Shown: positions 1-8,697, numbered from the stretch's first letter. The stretch: DNA of 64,000 nucleotides from Desulfosediminicola ganghwensis (GCF_005116675.2 NZ_CP050699.1:434001-498000); one strand, 5' to 3'. Notes: generated by a model not told the origin, from the letters alone. A program made the numbers and translations.

Positions 1-639
1 ATAGGGAGAGCTGCCCGATGCAGACGTCCATATCCCGGGCAGTCAGCCGGAATTTCACGGAAAATTGCAATATAAGCAAAGGGAGGGAGCGATTAATTCC
101 GAAGACGACTTAGAGGGATGGCGTGAATACGCCGTAAATCTTTGTTGAGTTGGAAATACCTATTGTTGATGGTTCCATCGAGGACAAGCCATCTGTTATC
201 GGTAAACATCCCGGTGGTGGCCTGAATGGAGCCATAGACCTCGACACCTATTGCCCGAATATCGATTGTTTTTTCGTCTCAATACTCCTCTGCACTGAAC
301 AGGGAGACAATATCCACATCACCGTGGGTTCATACTGTCTACTTATCGCCGCTTTTTTTCCGGCCACATCTCCACCCGACATCAAACGAAGTGCTTTATA
401 TTTAAAATGTTACGAAAACAATATATTAAGCCAAACACACTCCTTCTTATCCATAAAAAACAGGTTGCTTTATGCCTCTGTGTTCTTCCCGCCACGTCCT
501 CATTGTCGATTATTCACCAGAGAACAGCAATAGCCCTTGAGCGCTGACATTATTGCGGTTTTAATAGAACATTCAACCACTCATCATTACGCCGTCTCAT
601 TCACTGAAGTCTTCGAAAAATCTAACTATCGAGGAACAT
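1..639. other. Leader region without a convincing gene
   Basis: No confident coding region was found. A plus-strand TTG-started reading frame at 150-533 has no ribosome site and atypical composition, so it is not called. On the minus strand the frame from 278 down to 93 (61 codons, no clear start, bounded upstream by TGA at 279-281) has a protein-like composition, and a plus-strand frame over 5-148 also looks partly coding. Either may be a decayed gene end. Neither resembles a family I recognise. Confidence 0.3.
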
Positions 640-1710
640 ATGAAAGCAGGAATAGTTGGCCTCCCCCAAACCGGCAAGAAAACACTCTTCCAGGTTCTCA
701 CCGGCAGCGAAATCCGGGACCAGACCGGTGCCGCCAAACCCATCCCCGGCACAGCAGACATCACAGACAGCCGTTTTGACACCCTTGTCTCCATGTATAA
801 CCCCAAAAAAGAAACAAAAGCCCGGCTGGATCTGGTGCTGCTGCCCAAAATCGAGCAGGAGACCATAGCCAGAGGCGATATCTTTCGAGAGATAAATGAT
901 GTGGATGCGATCTGCCATATCGTGCGCGCCTTTGAAGATGAGTCAATTTACCATGAGGCCGGCTCGGTTGATCCCATCCGGGATGTGGAAATGGTCAACT
1001 CGGAGCTGCTGATGCACGATCAGATTTTTATCGAAAAGCGCATCGAGCGCCTTGAGACGACTATCAAAAAGATAAAAGACGATAAAAGCGTTAAAGAGCT
1101 GGAACTGCTGCAGCGGATGCAGGCCCACCTGGAGGGAGAACAACCGTTACGCCTGATGGAATTTACCGAAGACGAAGACCTGATGATTCGCAGCTACCCG
1201 CTTATCACCAGAAAAGAATTGATCCTCGCCTTTAATGTCGCTGAAGACCAGCTCGACGATACGACCCTGCTCGAGCAGGTTCAATCAATCTGTGAAACAC
1301 AGAAAATTGAGGCGATGCTGGTCTCGGCCCAGGTTGAGGCTGAGATCAGCCAACTCGACAGTGAAGAGGAGAAGCAGGAATTCAGGCAGGATCTCGGTAT
1401 CGAACGTCCGGCGTTGGAGATCCTGACCTCCCTCTGCCTCAAAGCTTTGGGCAGGATTTCCTTTTTTACCGTGGGCCCTGATGAAGTTCACCAGTGGCTG
1501 GTGCGGGTCAACTCACCCGCCCCGGTTGCTGCGGGGGCTATCCATTCCGATCTGCAACGTGGCTTTATACGGGCGGAGGTCATAAAATATGACGAGCTGA
1601 TCGAGCACGGCAGCGAAGCCGAGCTGAAGAAGGTCGGAAAGTTTTACCTGCAGGGCAAGGATTATATTGTGGTCGACGGTGACATCCTCAATATTCGTTT
1701 CAAGGTCTAG
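640..1710 (+). CDS. YchF-like (Obg-class) GTPase/ATPase paralogue
   Basis: A 356-residue P-loop nucleotide-binding protein of the YchF/Ola1 group, which acts on or near ribosomes. The N-terminal G domain begins GIVGLPQTGKKTL, a central coiled-coil segment lies around residues 110-170, and the NVAE motif (YchF G4 equivalent) is near residue 200. The C-terminal TGS/DUF933 domain has the family signature FFTVGPDEVHQW and ends in the GDILNIRFKV type of tail. The P-loop is unusual: the residue after GK is Lys instead of Ser/Thr, so Mg-nucleotide binding may be altered. Start ATG at 640 follows GAGG at good spacing. Canonical YchF is about 363 residues, so length fits, but the divergence suggests a paralogue rather than the housekeeping copy. 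Confidence 0.85.
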   Translation: MKAGIVGLPQTGKKTLFQVLTGSEIRDQTGAAKPIPGTADITDSRFDTLVSMYNPKKETKARLDLVLLPKIEQETIARGDIFREINDVDAICHIVRAFEDESIYHEAGSVDPIRDVEMVNSELLMHDQIFIEKRIERLETTIKKIKDDKSVKELELLQRMQAHLEGEQPLRLMEFTEDEDLMIRSYPLITRKELILAFNVAEDQLDDTTLLEQVQSICETQKIEAMLVSAQVEAEISQLDSEEEKQEFRQDLGIERPALEILTSLCLKALGRISFFTVGPDEVHQWLVRVNSPAPVAAGAIHSDLQRGFIRAEVIKYDELIEHGSEAELKKVGKFYLQGKDYIVVDGDILNIRFKV

Positions 1711-1816
1711 TACGAATTTCTCTCGGAAATTATCTCGGTTTTACAATTGGATCAACGACCCTGAAGTACTGCAAAATACTCCCCGGCTACCCCGAAGGGT
1801 AGGATCATAAAAGATA

Positions 1817-1849
1817 AAAAGGGGGTATCGATAAGCCGATACCCCCTTT
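1817..1849. terminator. Bidirectional rho-independent terminator
   Basis: A perfect 10-bp stem (GGGGGTATCG / CGATACCCCC) with a 6-nt loop, flanked by an A-run on the left and a T-run on the right. It lies between the convergent YchF-like gene and htpX and can serve both strands. Confidence 0.85.
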
Positions 1850-1878
1850 CACTTCCCACACGTCCCGATCACTGCCAA

Positions 1879-2778
1879 TTACAGATTACGCAGTGCCTCG
1901 ATTCGTTTATCGATTGGCGGGTGGCTTCGGAAGAATTCAGCCATACCACCTTTTCTCGGCCGAATACCGAACGCAGCGACCTGCTCTGGCAACTGTGATG
2001 GTTCATGATGCGCCTGCAACCGCTGCAGCGCGCCGATCATCTTGTCCTTGCTGGTCAGATATGCTGCACCGCGGTCGGCGGTAAATTCCCGTTTTCGTGA
2101 AAACCACATGACGATCATCGAGGCAAAAAGTCCAAACACGATCTCCAACACGATGACGACTGCTATATAACCGAAAAAGCCGAGGCCGCCCCCTTCCTCG
2201 TCACCCAGGAAATTACTGATAACATTCGCTGCGATGCGGGACAGGAAGATAACAAATGTATTCAATACCCCCTGAATTAGAGTGAGGGTTACCATATCAC
2301 CGCACGCGACGTGGGTCATCTCGTGGGCCAGTACCGCCTCGACCTCATCGCGTGACATATTCGCCAGCAGACCAGTGGATACGGCAACCAGTGCATCGTT
2401 TTTCTTCATGCCTGTGGCAAAGGCGTTCATGGCTGGCGAATTGTAAATCGCCACCTCCGGCATACCGATCTCTGCTTCCTTTGCCATGCGGGCTACGGTA
2501 TCGTACAACCATTTCTCAGTCGGATTAGCCGGTTGTTCGATGACATGGGCTCCGGTTGATTTCTTGGCGATCCATTTCGACATGGCAAGGGAGATAAATG
2601 ACCCACCCATACCAAACAACGCCGCCATAACCAGCAGACCGGATGTAGATCTGGAGTCAATCCCCAGAACACTCATTACTACCCCCAGCAATACCAGTAT
2701 TGCCAGGTTGGTTGCGAGAAACAGACCTATTCGTAGCACGCTTCGCCTCCTTTGGAAAATTTGGACGTTCTGAAACAT
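1879..2778 (-). CDS. htpX: Membrane zinc metalloprotease HtpX (M48)
   Basis: HtpX degrades misfolded inner-membrane proteins. The 299-residue product has two N-terminal membrane segments (about 15-38 and 47-68), the zinc site HEMTH at residues 152-156, a second hydrophobic pair (about 165-225), and the downstream Glu-containing region [13 protein letters not shown] that supplies the third zinc ligand. The C-terminus ([15 protein letters not shown]) is typical for bacterial HtpX. Length matches the family. It is a monocistronic gene, convergent with the YchF-like gene. Confidence 0.95.
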   Translation of the reverse strand: MFQNVQIFQRRRSVLRIGLFLATNLAILVLLGVVMSVLGIDSRSTSGLLVMAALFGMGGSFISLAMSKWIAKKSTGAHVIEQPANPTEKWLYDTVARMAKEAEIGMPEVAIYNSPAMNAFATGMKKNDALVAVSTGLLANMSRDEVEAVLAHEMTHVACGDMVTLTLIQGVLNTFVIFLSRIAANVISNFLGDEEGGGLGFFGYIAVVIVLEIVFGLFASMIVMWFSRKREFTADRGAAYLTSKDKMIGALQRLQAHHEPSQLPEQVAAFGIRPRKGGMAEFFRSHPPIDKRIEALRNL

Positions 2779-2965
2779 TTCATTTTAATATTCAATTTCA
2801 GAACATTACCTGTCATAATTATATTCGGAATTTGCACAGAATAATAACCATCCTGTTATACGGTACAAGGAGTTAATTATAATTTAATGCCAAAGAATGT
2901 TTGTTTGTTTTTTCGTTCATTCATTGTAGCCGCCCCTTAACTTTTTTCAATTATGCCAACAGACA

Positions 2966-3364
2966 GTGAAAGGACAAATTGCACTTTCCCATGGAAGATG
3001 GATAGCCTCCCGTAAACTTGACTGTTCCGCTGACAAGGCCTGGCTCCTGATTACAGATACCACTCTCTGGTCGACGTGGGGGCCTTCGGTGACCTCTGTT
3101 GCCTGTCGGGATACCTTCATCACTGCTGACAGCCATGGCCAGGTCGTTACAGCTCTGGGACTTCGCCTGCCTTTTGCTATCACTCGTTACGATAAAGGAA
3201 AGTTCTGGAGCTGGCGGGTCGGCAAATTCAAAGCAACCGGCCACAGGGTTATTCCCCTGACTGATTACACCTGCAGGCTGGAGTTTGATATGCCCTGGTG
3301 GGCCGCTGCCTATATCCCAGTCTGTCTTGTCGCCCTGGACAGAATCGTCAGCCTCTCCGAGTGA
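2966..3364 (+). CDS. SRPBCC (START-like) family small protein
   Basis: A 132-residue protein that resembles SRPBCC/polyketide-cyclase-like folds. Evidence is the N-terminal SADKAWLLITD helix, a WSTWGP turn, alternating strands, and a C-terminal hydrophobic helix (about 108-128). Ligand and role are unknown. The start is a GTG without a clear Shine-Dalgarno; no other in-frame start exists between it and the stop at 2927-2929. It is convergent with, and almost abuts, the selenoprotein gene. Family call is from pattern only. Confidence 0.55.
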   Translation: MKGQIALSHGRWIASRKLDCSADKAWLLITDTTLWSTWGPSVTSVACRDTFITADSHGQVVTALGLRLPFAITRYDKGKFWSWRVGKFKATGHRVIPLTDYTCRLEFDMPWWAAAYIPVCLVALDRIVSLSE

Positions 3365-3370
3365 TTTTCT

Positions 3371-3916
3371 TCAGGCCGTTTGACCAAGAGTTTTCAACAT
3401 CAGCTCAGGATCAGGATGATCACCCGCCTCCTTGCTTATATAGTGATAGATAACCTCGCCACCAGTGTTAACAATAGCGGCACCACCCAGCTGCAAGGCA
3501 CTCCCCTGCAGTGAACCTGGAGAAAAACCAGCTTTAAGAGCAGAAAACGCACGGGAAAGAGGCTTCAACCCAAATACCTTGCTCACGCCACTCTGAAACT
3601 GGAAGAGCCGAAACGATTCCCTGTCCGGATCTGTGTAGAGCTCTCCTGTGTATCCTGTGGCTCTGCGTAACGCCGGGAAATGTGCGCTATCACCTGAACC
3701 GATTACTGCCAACCGCACCTTAAGTGTATCAAATTCCGCTTTTCTTTTTTCAAGTTCAGCGACCTGCTGACGACAAAAGACTCAGCCAAAATGGCGCACG
3801 AAAACCAAAACCGCCGTCCTCTCCTCCCAGAGGCTGTTCAGCTTTATTGGCTCCCCCTGCCCGGTATACAGCCGAATTGAATCTGTCTTTTCAGTGGAGA
3901 GGTTCTGGACATTCAT
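3371..3916 (-). CDS. Selenocysteine-containing peroxiredoxin-like (AhpC/TSA, PRXL2-type) protein
   Basis: Reading from ATG at 3916 through an in-frame TGA at 3784-3782 to TGA at 3373-3371 gives 181 residues, with the TGA as selenocysteine (residue 45). The context is RHFG-U-VFC-RQQ; homologues of the AhpC/TSA_2 (PRXL2/SelL-related) family have a CxxC redox motif at this place, so the site is UxxC. The rest fits the thioredoxin fold: RLAVIGSGDSAHFPALRR, GELYTDPDR, GGAAIVNTGGEVIYHY. A SECIS-type hairpin follows the UGA (3756-3770). A conventional gene call would begin at the GTG at 3718 and lose the active site. GGAG precedes the ATG. Likely role: peroxide or disulfide redox chemistry (inferred). 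Confidence 0.88.
3756..3770 (-). promoter_or_regulatory. Bacterial SECIS element
   Basis: Immediately downstream of the in-frame UGA, the mRNA can form a perfect 5-bp stem TCAGC/GCTGA closing a 5-nt loop AGGTC. The loop carries the GGU seen in SelB-bound bacterial SECIS elements. The loop GU lies 19-20 nt after the UGA, in the usual distance range. A SelB/SelC system should exist elsewhere in the genome. Confidence 0.8.
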
Positions 3917-4287
3917 GATTTCGCCTCCGGGAAGAGTATTGTTGGAGATTTCAGACCGTAATGGCGCAAGTCATTATCAGATCATACCACGTATATAATA
4001 ATCATATAATTTTCAGGAGAAAGTGCATGTTCTGCTGCAACCCGAATGCTTGACGCCAACTGTATACTCTACTGCAATAGTGTCATATTATAACATTTTT
4101 GAGCTCTTCCCCCCGTGAACGTCTTCCGTAGCATCCGCTCCCTGCTTTTCAACCACCGGCCCTTCCTTGCAGAATTACCAAGGAATTGCTGACAAAATTG
4201 CCCTGGTTCTCTACCTGGCACGGCTGTTGCTTAATGTGAATCATAATCAGGTAAACAATTATTCCAGTCAGAACCAGTGAGGACGAT
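3917..4287. other. Divergent intergenic region with sigma-54 promoter
   Basis: This 371-bp gap separates the selenoprotein (minus) from the Nif11-type gene (plus). It holds the sigma-54 promoter listed separately and an imperfect palindrome at 4081-4095 (TGTCATATTATAACA, arms of 7 around a central T), about 150 nt before the predicted start point. The palindrome could be an enhancer-protein site, but it is AT-rich and the match may be chance. Confidence 0.4.
4216..4231 (+). promoter_or_regulatory. Sigma-54 (-24/-12) promoter for the Nif11-type gene
   Basis: TGGCACGGCTGTTGCT matches the sigma-54 consensus TGGCACG-N4-TTGCW at every defined position, with the GG and GC exactly 12 bp apart. The predicted transcript would start near 4242, giving a ~46-nt leader before the ATG at 4288. 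This implies activation by an AAA+ enhancer-binding protein. Confidence 0.8.
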
Positions 4288-4509
4288 ATGGCAAAAGCAC
4301 AAGTAGAAGAGTTGTTAATCGCAGGAGGAACGGATTCGAATTTGCGCATGAAGTATGATGCACTGAAAACGATGGATGATTTCCTGGCCGCCGCCGAGAG
4401 CGATGGTTACGAGTTCAGCGCCGATGAGCTGGAAGAAGTGCTGAGGGAGTCGGGTGACTCATTCGAATCCTTTGGAAATCCACCAAAGAGAATGATCTGG
4501 TGGTTTTAG
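4288..4509 (+). CDS. Nif11-domain small protein (leader-peptide-like)
   Basis: A 73-residue acidic protein with a Nif11/NHLP-type helical region over residues 1-55 (AQVEELLIAG, LKTMDDFLAAAESDGYEFS, ADELEEVLRES). Nif11 domains occur as leaders of ribosomal peptide precursors and as free-standing proteins near nitrogen-fixation genes. Here there is no Gly-Gly cleavage motif, no Cys/Ser-rich core and no maturation enzyme nearby. The tail is a short basic-aromatic segment, PPKRMIWWF. GTGAGG precedes the ATG. The perfect sigma-54 promoter upstream and a strong terminator downstream make this a regulated single-gene unit, so a free-standing role is more likely than a peptide precursor. Confidence 0.75.
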   Translation: MAKAQVEELLIAGGTDSNLRMKYDALKTMDDFLAAAESDGYEFSADELEEVLRESGDSFESFGNPPKRMIWWF

Positions 4510-4627
4510 CCCCCATTATTTCAACATGTACTCTGTTAGAACAGGCCACGAGAATTTACTGCGGAGAATTTCGTCCCAGTCCTGCCCGGGCTAATGGGAA
4601 ATCGAAACCAGAAGTAAAAAAGCAGAC

Positions 4628-4666
4628 AAAAACGGGGTTACCGGCAGTTCCGGCAACCCCGTTTTT
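4628..4666. terminator. Bidirectional rho-independent terminator
   Basis: Long stem AACGGGGTT-A-CCGG against CCGG-C-AACCCCGTT with a 5-nt loop and A/T runs on both sides. It ends the Nif11-type gene and, from the other side, the Ldh-family dehydrogenase gene. Confidence 0.88.
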
Positions 4667-4707
4667 GCTAAGACGATTTCAGCGCAAATATGACACCGCA
4701 GTCAAAG

Positions 4708-5715
4708 TTATGCTGCCGCCAGTTGTCTGAGCTGATTATACTCCGCCGGGTTAAGCTTAAGCCCTTGCTGCCGCGCCTCATCACGTAATCCAAGCCTTCT
4801 CTCACCGGGAAGCCTGGTATTGTCCTGGCCCAGGATCTCTGCAAACAGCGCTTCAATACGTGAATAAAACGCCTCGCCGGATAGTGGGCCGGGAAAAATT
4901 GCCATCAGCAATTGCCCCACGTTGGGCGGTTTGCCATCCGCCTCAAAGAATGAACTGGCCTCGTAGCCAAAATTGGATCCAGTCACCGCTGCCGCCAGAA
5001 TCTCAACCATCAAAACCAGGGCTGCGCCCTTGGCATCTCCCATCGGCAACATGGTGCCGCCCAGTGCCCTGGCCGAATCGGTGGTCGGGTTGCCCTCCGA
5101 ATCCAGCGCCCAGCCCTCCGGGATATCCCTGTTCTCTTTGCTCGCTACCATGATCTTGCCACGCGCCACCTTGCTTAACGCCAGATCAATCACCATCGGC
5201 TCACGATCTTTTCCCGGCACACCAAAAGCAATCGGGTTGGTTCCGAACAGGGCCTGACTGCCGCCCCAGGGGGCTATCGCCTTAGGCGTGTTCGCAAAGA
5301 GCAGACCCACGAGCCCTTCCCTGGCCAACTTCTCAACATGATATCCCGCAGCACCGCAGTGATGGGAGTTGGTTATTGCGGCCACAGCAACACCCATTTC
5401 AGGTGCAAGCGCTGTCAGCTCCGAAACAGCCAATTCCATGGCCGGGTAAGCAAAACCATTACCCGCATCCACCCGAACCGCTGCGCCGCGGACCCTGGTT
5501 GCCACCGGCTCCGCATTTCCATCTACTTTGCCGCTGGCAGCCTGACCGCAATAGGATACAAGGCGCGACAAGCCGTGGCCGCGCAGGCCATCCATCTCTG
5601 CTGCGATAAGTGCATCAGCTACTGCTTCTGCATTTATCCGGCTACTGTTATGGTGAACCAGTGCCTGAATTACAAGCTGCCTGATATCAGCTACCGGATA
5701 CATCTTCTCGTCCAT
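4708..5715 (-). CDS. Ldh family NAD(P)-dependent 2-hydroxyacid dehydrogenase
   Basis: A 335-residue member of the non-Rossmann malate/L-lactate/sulfolactate dehydrogenase family. Landmarks are the N-terminal RGHGLSR substrate-loop motif (about residue 47), ITNSHHCGAAGYHVE with the catalytic His region (about 117), FANTPKAIAPWGG (about 140), and FGTNPIAFGVP with the nucleotide-binding loop. Substrate cannot be told from sequence; malate, sulfolactate, lactate and ureidoglycolate dehydrogenases all share the fold. AGGAAGAA precedes the ATG. A 55-residue zinc-ribbon gene lies 24 bp upstream on the same strand, suggesting co-transcription. Confidence 0.85.
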   Translation of the reverse strand: MDEKMYPVADIRQLVIQALVHHNSSRINAEAVADALIAAEMDGLRGHGLSRLVSYCGQAASGKVDGNAEPVATRVRGAAVRVDAGNGFAYPAMELAVSELTALAPEMGVAVAAITNSHHCGAAGYHVEKLAREGLVGLLFANTPKAIAPWGGSQALFGTNPIAFGVPGKDREPMVIDLALSKVARGKIMVASKENRDIPEGWALDSEGNPTTDSARALGGTMLPMGDAKGAALVLMVEILAAAVTGSNFGYEASSFFEADGKPPNVGQLLMAIFPGPLSGEAFYSRIEALFAEILGQDNTRLPGERRLGLRDEARQQGLKLNPAEYNQLRQLAAA

Positions 5716-5739
5716 ATTTCTTCCTGCCCTCTGTAGCGA

Positions 5740-5907
5740 TCAATCCTCAATGTCGTAATCGCCTTTGCCGCAAATTGAACAACGCAGCACCTGGTCATGC
5801 TTTTCGAAGATATGCTCCCACTTCTTCTCTTCAATCATCTCACGCTCTTCTTCGTCACAATGGATGCAAATCCAGCGATCGCCTTTTTCTGTTTCATATA
5901 GATGCAT
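5740..5907 (-). CDS. 55-residue double-CxxC zinc-ribbon protein
   Basis: A short gene easily missed by length filters. The product begins MHLYETEKGDRWICIHC and carries two CxxC knuckles, CIHC (residues 14-17) and CSIC (43-46), separated by an acidic helical linker rich in Glu and Lys. This is the layout of a treble-clef or rubredoxin-like zinc ribbon. AGAGGA lies upstream of the ATG at proper spacing. It precedes the Ldh-family gene by 24 bp on the same strand. Function unknown; metal binding is inferred from the Cys pattern. Confidence 0.75.
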   Translation of the reverse strand: MHLYETEKGDRWICIHCDEEEREMIEEKKWEHIFEKHDQVLRCSICGKGDYDIED

Positions 5908-6023
5908 TTCTTTCCTCTAATTTTTTATTATCAATATCTAGCACGATGATACGTGTACATCGCACCGAATTTTCAACCTTCGCCCCGGGCATCCTATTGT
6001 ATTTTTTCGCCGATAGCTATAAT

Positions 6024-6407
6024 TCACTCCCCGATTCGACTCAAACTGAGCAGGTACAATGTCACCGCCCCTCCCAGACTCACCAGCATTGCTCTCAGCC
6101 ACCAGTGCGGAACCAGCAGGCAACTGATGGTGAGTCCCGCCCATAAAGTAATCAGCGCCCGTCGCAAAATCCTGCCTGAGATGCTCTTATCACGCAGGAA
6201 ATTTCTGATGGTCTCACCAAATTGCGGATGCCTCAACAGCCAGCGCCGCAATTTCGGGGAGGAGCGAAAACTGAGGATTGTGGCCAGAATAAAAAAAGGC
6301 ACAGTTGGCAGGACAGGCAGAAACACGCCAAGTACACCGAGCCCGATACAGGTATACGCTGCAGCAGCCGTGAGGTATCTGATAATGGGTCGGGAGATCT
6401 TTGTCAT
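6024..6407 (-). CDS. YbaN-like (DUF454) inner-membrane protein
   Basis: A DUF454 membrane protein. Landmarks are an N-terminal membrane hairpin (AYTCIGLGVLGVFLPVLPTVPFF), the signature PVLPTVPFFILA, the basic RSSPKLRRWLLRHPQFG segment, and C-terminal membrane segments around WAGLTISCLLV and AMLVSLGGAVTLYLL. I chose the internal ATG (MTKISRP, 127 residues) because the longer frame begins with TTG and no ribosome site. Role unknown. Confidence 0.75.
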   Translation of the reverse strand: MTKISRPIIRYLTAAAAYTCIGLGVLGVFLPVLPTVPFFILATILSFRSSPKLRRWLLRHPQFGETIRNFLRDKSISGRILRRALITLWAGLTISCLLVPHWWLRAMLVSLGGAVTLYLLSLSRIGE

Positions 6408-6576
6408 AACTGAAGACAGGGACACATGCCAACGCCGGGGCAATTGCAACCGGCCGGGTGAAATTTCAACAGCAGGCTGCCAGGAACAGGTTTATTCAAG
6501 GCGGATATTGCCTGAAACAGAATACAGATACATGAAAGCGTCGGCTTTTGCCAGCAAATAGGCCGGTAGCAATTGT

Positions 6577-8697
6577 TTATGCGCCAGTTGCCCGTCTCAT
6601 AAACATCTCATGGGCAGAGCGTTTCTCCTCCCCTTTTGCCGGGACCCTCCTGCGATAACTGCCATCAGGATGCATATCCCAGGCGCTGCAGTTATCTTTC
6701 TTGAGTATATTCAGGATCTCATCGAGTTGTACCTTGAGGATACTATCTACAACGGGCACTATGGTTTCCATCCGTCTATTGAGGTTGCGACGCATCCAAT
6801 CGGCTGAGCCGATGAAAAACTCAGGGTCTCCTCCATTTTCAAAACGATAAATGCGGGAGTGCTCCAGAAACCTGCCAATTGTTGAATAGACCCTGATATT
6901 ATCCGATAACCCGGGAACTCCCGCACGCAAACAGCAAAGTCCCCGAATATTCAATTCAATCGGCACGCCGGCCGAACTCGCCATATACAACTCGCGAATC
7001 ATATCGCAATCCTGCAATTGATTCATTTTCGCGAAAATACCGCAAGAGCGCCCACCCCTGGCATGGGCGACCTCCCTGTGGATCAGTTCCACGAAGCGCT
7101 CTCTCAGATTGTGTGGAGCCACCATCAACATATCATAACCATGAGATGATACCCCACCGGTAAGTTCATTGAATAGAGCGGCCACGTTTTCCCCGAGCAA
7201 CCGATTACAGCTGAGAATACCAAGGTCTTCGTAAACTTTTGCGGTTTGCACATTGTAATTGCCAGTGGAGACATGGACATAACGACGAATACCGCTCTGC
7301 TCCTCACGAATTACCATGGCCAGCTTCACATGGGTCTTCAAACGTTCCATTCCATACACAACGTGAACTCCAGCCCTCTCCAGCTTCTTGCCCCAGGCGA
7401 TATTCGGCGCTTCGTCAAAACGCGCGGTGATTTCCACCAACACTACAACCTGTTTCCCCCTGCCGGCGGCCTCCATCAGCGCCTGCATGATCGGCGAATC
7501 CTTGCTGGTCCGATAAATTGTCAGTTTAATGGCCAGAACCTTCGGGTCTGAGGCAGCGTAACGGATAAAGCGGAGGACTGAGGTGTCAAAACATTGGTAT
7601 GGAAGGTGGACAAGGATATCGCCAGCCCGGATCTCCTGAAAAAAGGTCTCCGGATCATCCATGGCGGGATCAGCCAGGCGGGGGTGGGGAGTCGGGGTAA
7701 AAGGCGGGTCACGCAGGTCAGACCGCCCCTCCACATTGAACTTCATCAGGTCTGCTGTCGCCAGCAGTCCCTTGATTGCTATAATATCGTCAGGGTCCAT
7801 CTGCAACTGACTCGCCAGCCATAATTGTAGATTTTCAGGCATATCTTCGCTTACCTGCAGAAGAGTAACACCGGCGAACTTTCTGTAGGTCAGTTCGGCG
7901 GTGACCATACCGATGATACAGCCTGGCTGCAATTCCTGCTCATGCTCATCCACATCAAGCCGCTCCCAGGGATTATCCTTTGCCGCCCGTATCACCCTGA
8001 AAAAATAGGTCTTCAGCTTTTTCCAGTCCGGGAAAAAACGGCAGACGTTGGCAGCGACAACCTGCTCAAGCGGTACAGCCACCTGGCTGCTGGCTCCAGC
8101 TGCCGGCAGTTTCACCCAGCGCGGCCGGTTGGCAGGTATCTTCAGGCGGACGAATTTGCCCCGTCCGCTTTTTTTGCCCTCACCGGTGACGGCTACATTC
8201 AAGCCCAGGTTGCTGATGAATGGGAATGGGTGACTGGCATCAACCGCCAGCGGGGTCAGGATGGGTTCGACCGCATCACGATAAAACCTGTCCGCATATC
8301 TCCTCTGTTCGACATCCAGATTCTCATAGTCGAGTAGCGCAATTCCCGCCTGGTTCATGGCTGGTCGCAGATGCGACTCCACCAGCCTGCCGACCTTATC
8401 GCTCTGCTGGCGCAACTCCTCCCGGCAGGCAATGATCTCTTCGCCGGGAGTACGCCCGCCATCGAGCACTTTGTTTGGTTTTCGTCTTTTTATGTTTCTC
8501 AGGCCACCCAGTCGTTTCATGGCAAATTCATCATGCAGCATCCCCATGATTCCTGCAAACTTCACTTTTTCAAGCAAGGGTAGGTCCGGGCTGGCCGTCA
8601 GCTCCAGCACTCGCAGGGCGAAGTTGAGCCAGCTCAGCTCCCTGCTGATGAAATATTTTGAATCCTTGACTGGAAGGGCTGCTCTGTTTTCTGTCAT
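6577..8697 (-). CDS. ppk1: Polyphosphate kinase 1
   Basis: Catalyses reversible transfer of the ATP gamma-phosphate to polyphosphate. The 706-residue product has the four PPK1 parts: N-terminal helical domain (FISRELSWLNFALRVLEL), the head domain with HPFPFISNLGLN, and the two phospholipase-D-like C domains. His475 in YVHVSTGNYN corresponds to the autophosphorylated His, and His613 in LEHSRIYRF to the second conserved His. KLTIYRTSKDS and VEITARFDEAPNI are further signatures. Length is normal. The gene stands alone, with YbaN-like downstream and the nap cluster upstream, all on minus but with a 142-bp gap from napH. Confidence 0.96.
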   Translation of the reverse strand: MTENRAALPVKDSKYFISRELSWLNFALRVLELTASPDLPLLEKVKFAGIMGMLHDEFAMKRLGGLRNIKRRKPNKVLDGGRTPGEEIIACREELRQQSDKVGRLVESHLRPAMNQAGIALLDYENLDVEQRRYADRFYRDAVEPILTPLAVDASHPFPFISNLGLNVAVTGEGKKSGRGKFVRLKIPANRPRWVKLPAAGASSQVAVPLEQVVAANVCRFFPDWKKLKTYFFRVIRAAKDNPWERLDVDEHEQELQPGCIIGMVTAELTYRKFAGVTLLQVSEDMPENLQLWLASQLQMDPDDIIAIKGLLATADLMKFNVEGRSDLRDPPFTPTPHPRLADPAMDDPETFFQEIRAGDILVHLPYQCFDTSVLRFIRYAASDPKVLAIKLTIYRTSKDSPIMQALMEAAGRGKQVVVLVEITARFDEAPNIAWGKKLERAGVHVVYGMERLKTHVKLAMVIREEQSGIRRYVHVSTGNYNVQTAKVYEDLGILSCNRLLGENVAALFNELTGGVSSHGYDMLMVAPHNLRERFVELIHREVAHARGGRSCGIFAKMNQLQDCDMIRELYMASSAGVPIELNIRGLCCLRAGVPGLSDNIRVYSTIGRFLEHSRIYRFENGGDPEFFIGSADWMRRNLNRRMETIVPVVDSILKVQLDEILNILKKDNCSAWDMHPDGSYRRRVPAKGEEKRSAHEMFMRRATGA

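Noticed and set aside
150-533. 127-codon plus-strand frame
   Set aside because: TTG start, no ribosome site, composition unlike neighbouring genes.
4033-4059. Eight-codon frame (MFCCNPNA) with a good ribosome site
   Set aside because: Too short to separate from chance, and it has no following gene that it could control directly.
4500-4730. 76-codon plus-strand frame after the Nif11-type gene
   Set aside because: It runs through the terminator hairpin and into the antisense of the Ldh-family gene.
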